A program made the translations under genes and the position numbers. Positions 62,505-62,802 of a stretch of 62,802 nt of DNA are shown in pieces; position 1 is the first letter of the stretch; every line of letters starts with the position of its first letter. The stretch comes from an uncultured Verrucomicrobiota bacterium (GTDB taxonomy: Bacteria; Verrucomicrobiota; Verrucomicrobiia; Verrucomicrobiales; DEV007): assembly GCA_902589825.1 (NCBI GenBank), contig CACIUL010000011.1:1-62802 (forward strand), read 5' to 3'. A model generated the notes under the pieces. That model did not search any database. It saw nothing but the letters and a program-made list of their open reading frames with translations, and was not told where the DNA came from.

Positions 62505-62802
62505 TTTGCCTGCCGAGAGTTTTCGTCGAATTTCGATCCGGGACCTGGACCCGGAGGGGTTGGGACAGCTCAGTGAGGACATGAAGTTGTCCCTCTCGAT
62601 CGAGGACATGATCGAGATACAGCTCTATTACGCAGCGGAGATGCGTCGTGAGCCCACGGACGTGGAACTTGAGTGCATTGCCCAGACCTGGAGTGAGCAT
62701 TGTAAACACCGGATTTTTGGGGCCAGTATTGAGCATTGCGGGCCGGATGGGGAAGAGGTGATCAACGGGCTGTTCCGGACATATATCAAGGCGGTTACCG
62801 AG
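62485..62802 (+). CDS. purL: FGAM synthase subunit PurL, 3' end cut off by the window
   Basis: The frame begins at an ATG at 62485 (a second at 62494) inside the end of the PurS-like gene and is open to the last base. The 106 visible residues contain RISIRDLDPEGLGQL, SIEDMIEIQLYYAAEMRREPTDVELECIAQTWSEHCKHRI-type sequence (the TWSEHCKH motif is diagnostic) and EVINGLFRTYIKAV. It is the ATP-dependent synthase subunit of formylglycinamidine ribonucleotide synthesis. The overlap with the upstream gene suggests coupled translation. Confidence 0.92.
   Translation, partial: MTVMSPDLPAESFRRISIRDLDPEGLGQLSEDMKLSLSIEDMIEIQLYYAAEMRREPTDVELECIAQTWSEHCKHRIFGASIEHCGPDGEEVINGLFRTYIKAVTE

Overview
The window looks like chromosomal DNA from a member of the PVC superphylum, most likely Verrucomicrobiota (Opitutae-like). 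The reasons are: a DUF1501 / PPC / PSCyt-DUF1549-DUF1553 operon; a GreA-type factor with a very long N-terminal extension, as in Chlamydiae; a TIGR04073-like exosortase-associated protein; a CotH/lamin-tail surface protein; and a formylglycine-type sulfatase. Almost no start codon has a Shine-Dalgarno sequence in front of it. The assignment comes from gene content only; there is no rRNA gene in the window.

Layout. 1-1.7 kb: the end of a WxxxDPxAA-repeat protein, a SET-domain methyltransferase and a LysM lipoprotein. 1.7-11 kb (minus strand): a tight operon reading DUF1501, PPC protein, three-heme-motif PSCyt/PSD protein, cytochrome c-WD40-coiled-coil fusion. 11-14.8 kb (minus): rpoA-rplQ, detached from the usual ribosomal cluster, plus small membrane or secreted proteins. 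15-24.2 kb (plus): greA-like factor, eno, ftsB, two PilB/GspE ATPases, GspF and a pseudopilin. 24.5-28.3 kb: a 1282-residue CotH-type secreted protein. 28.5 kb: tRNA-Leu(CAA). 28.8-33.8 kb: a four-gene cassette with coiled-coil proteins and two seven-repeat RCC1-like propeller proteins, one anchored by a transmembrane segment and one by a lipid. 33.9-38 kb: a PHP-type metallohydrolase with an inserted beta domain, and a sulfatase. 38-40.2 kb (minus): floA-nfeD. 40.4-44 kb: a two-gene xanthine-dehydrogenase-like pair that has lost its cofactor motifs. 44.1 kb: a tRNA with a UAA anticodon but a class I body; then galE. 45.6-47 kb: an NtrC-like regulator lacking GAFTGA. 47.3-54.2 kb: FKBP lipoprotein, LysE-type exporter, ROK kinase, metF, an HtrA-like active/inactive protease pair, a MORN-type lipoprotein, DUF3307, and a cyclic-nucleotide-binding protein. 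54.4-62.8 kb: rpsN, an FmdB-like zinc protein, an EEP-family enzyme, cysteine desulfurase, gcvH, a VOC protein, a ThuA protein, pyrD, and purC-purS-like-purL running off the end.

No IS element, prophage, integrase or CRISPR array was seen. The strongest candidates for undescribed biology are the degenerate XDH pair, the double RCC1-propeller envelope cassette, the HtrA active/inactive tandem with a PDZ domain inserted in the dead member, the class I tRNA with a UAA anticodon, and the GAFTGA-less NtrC protein.
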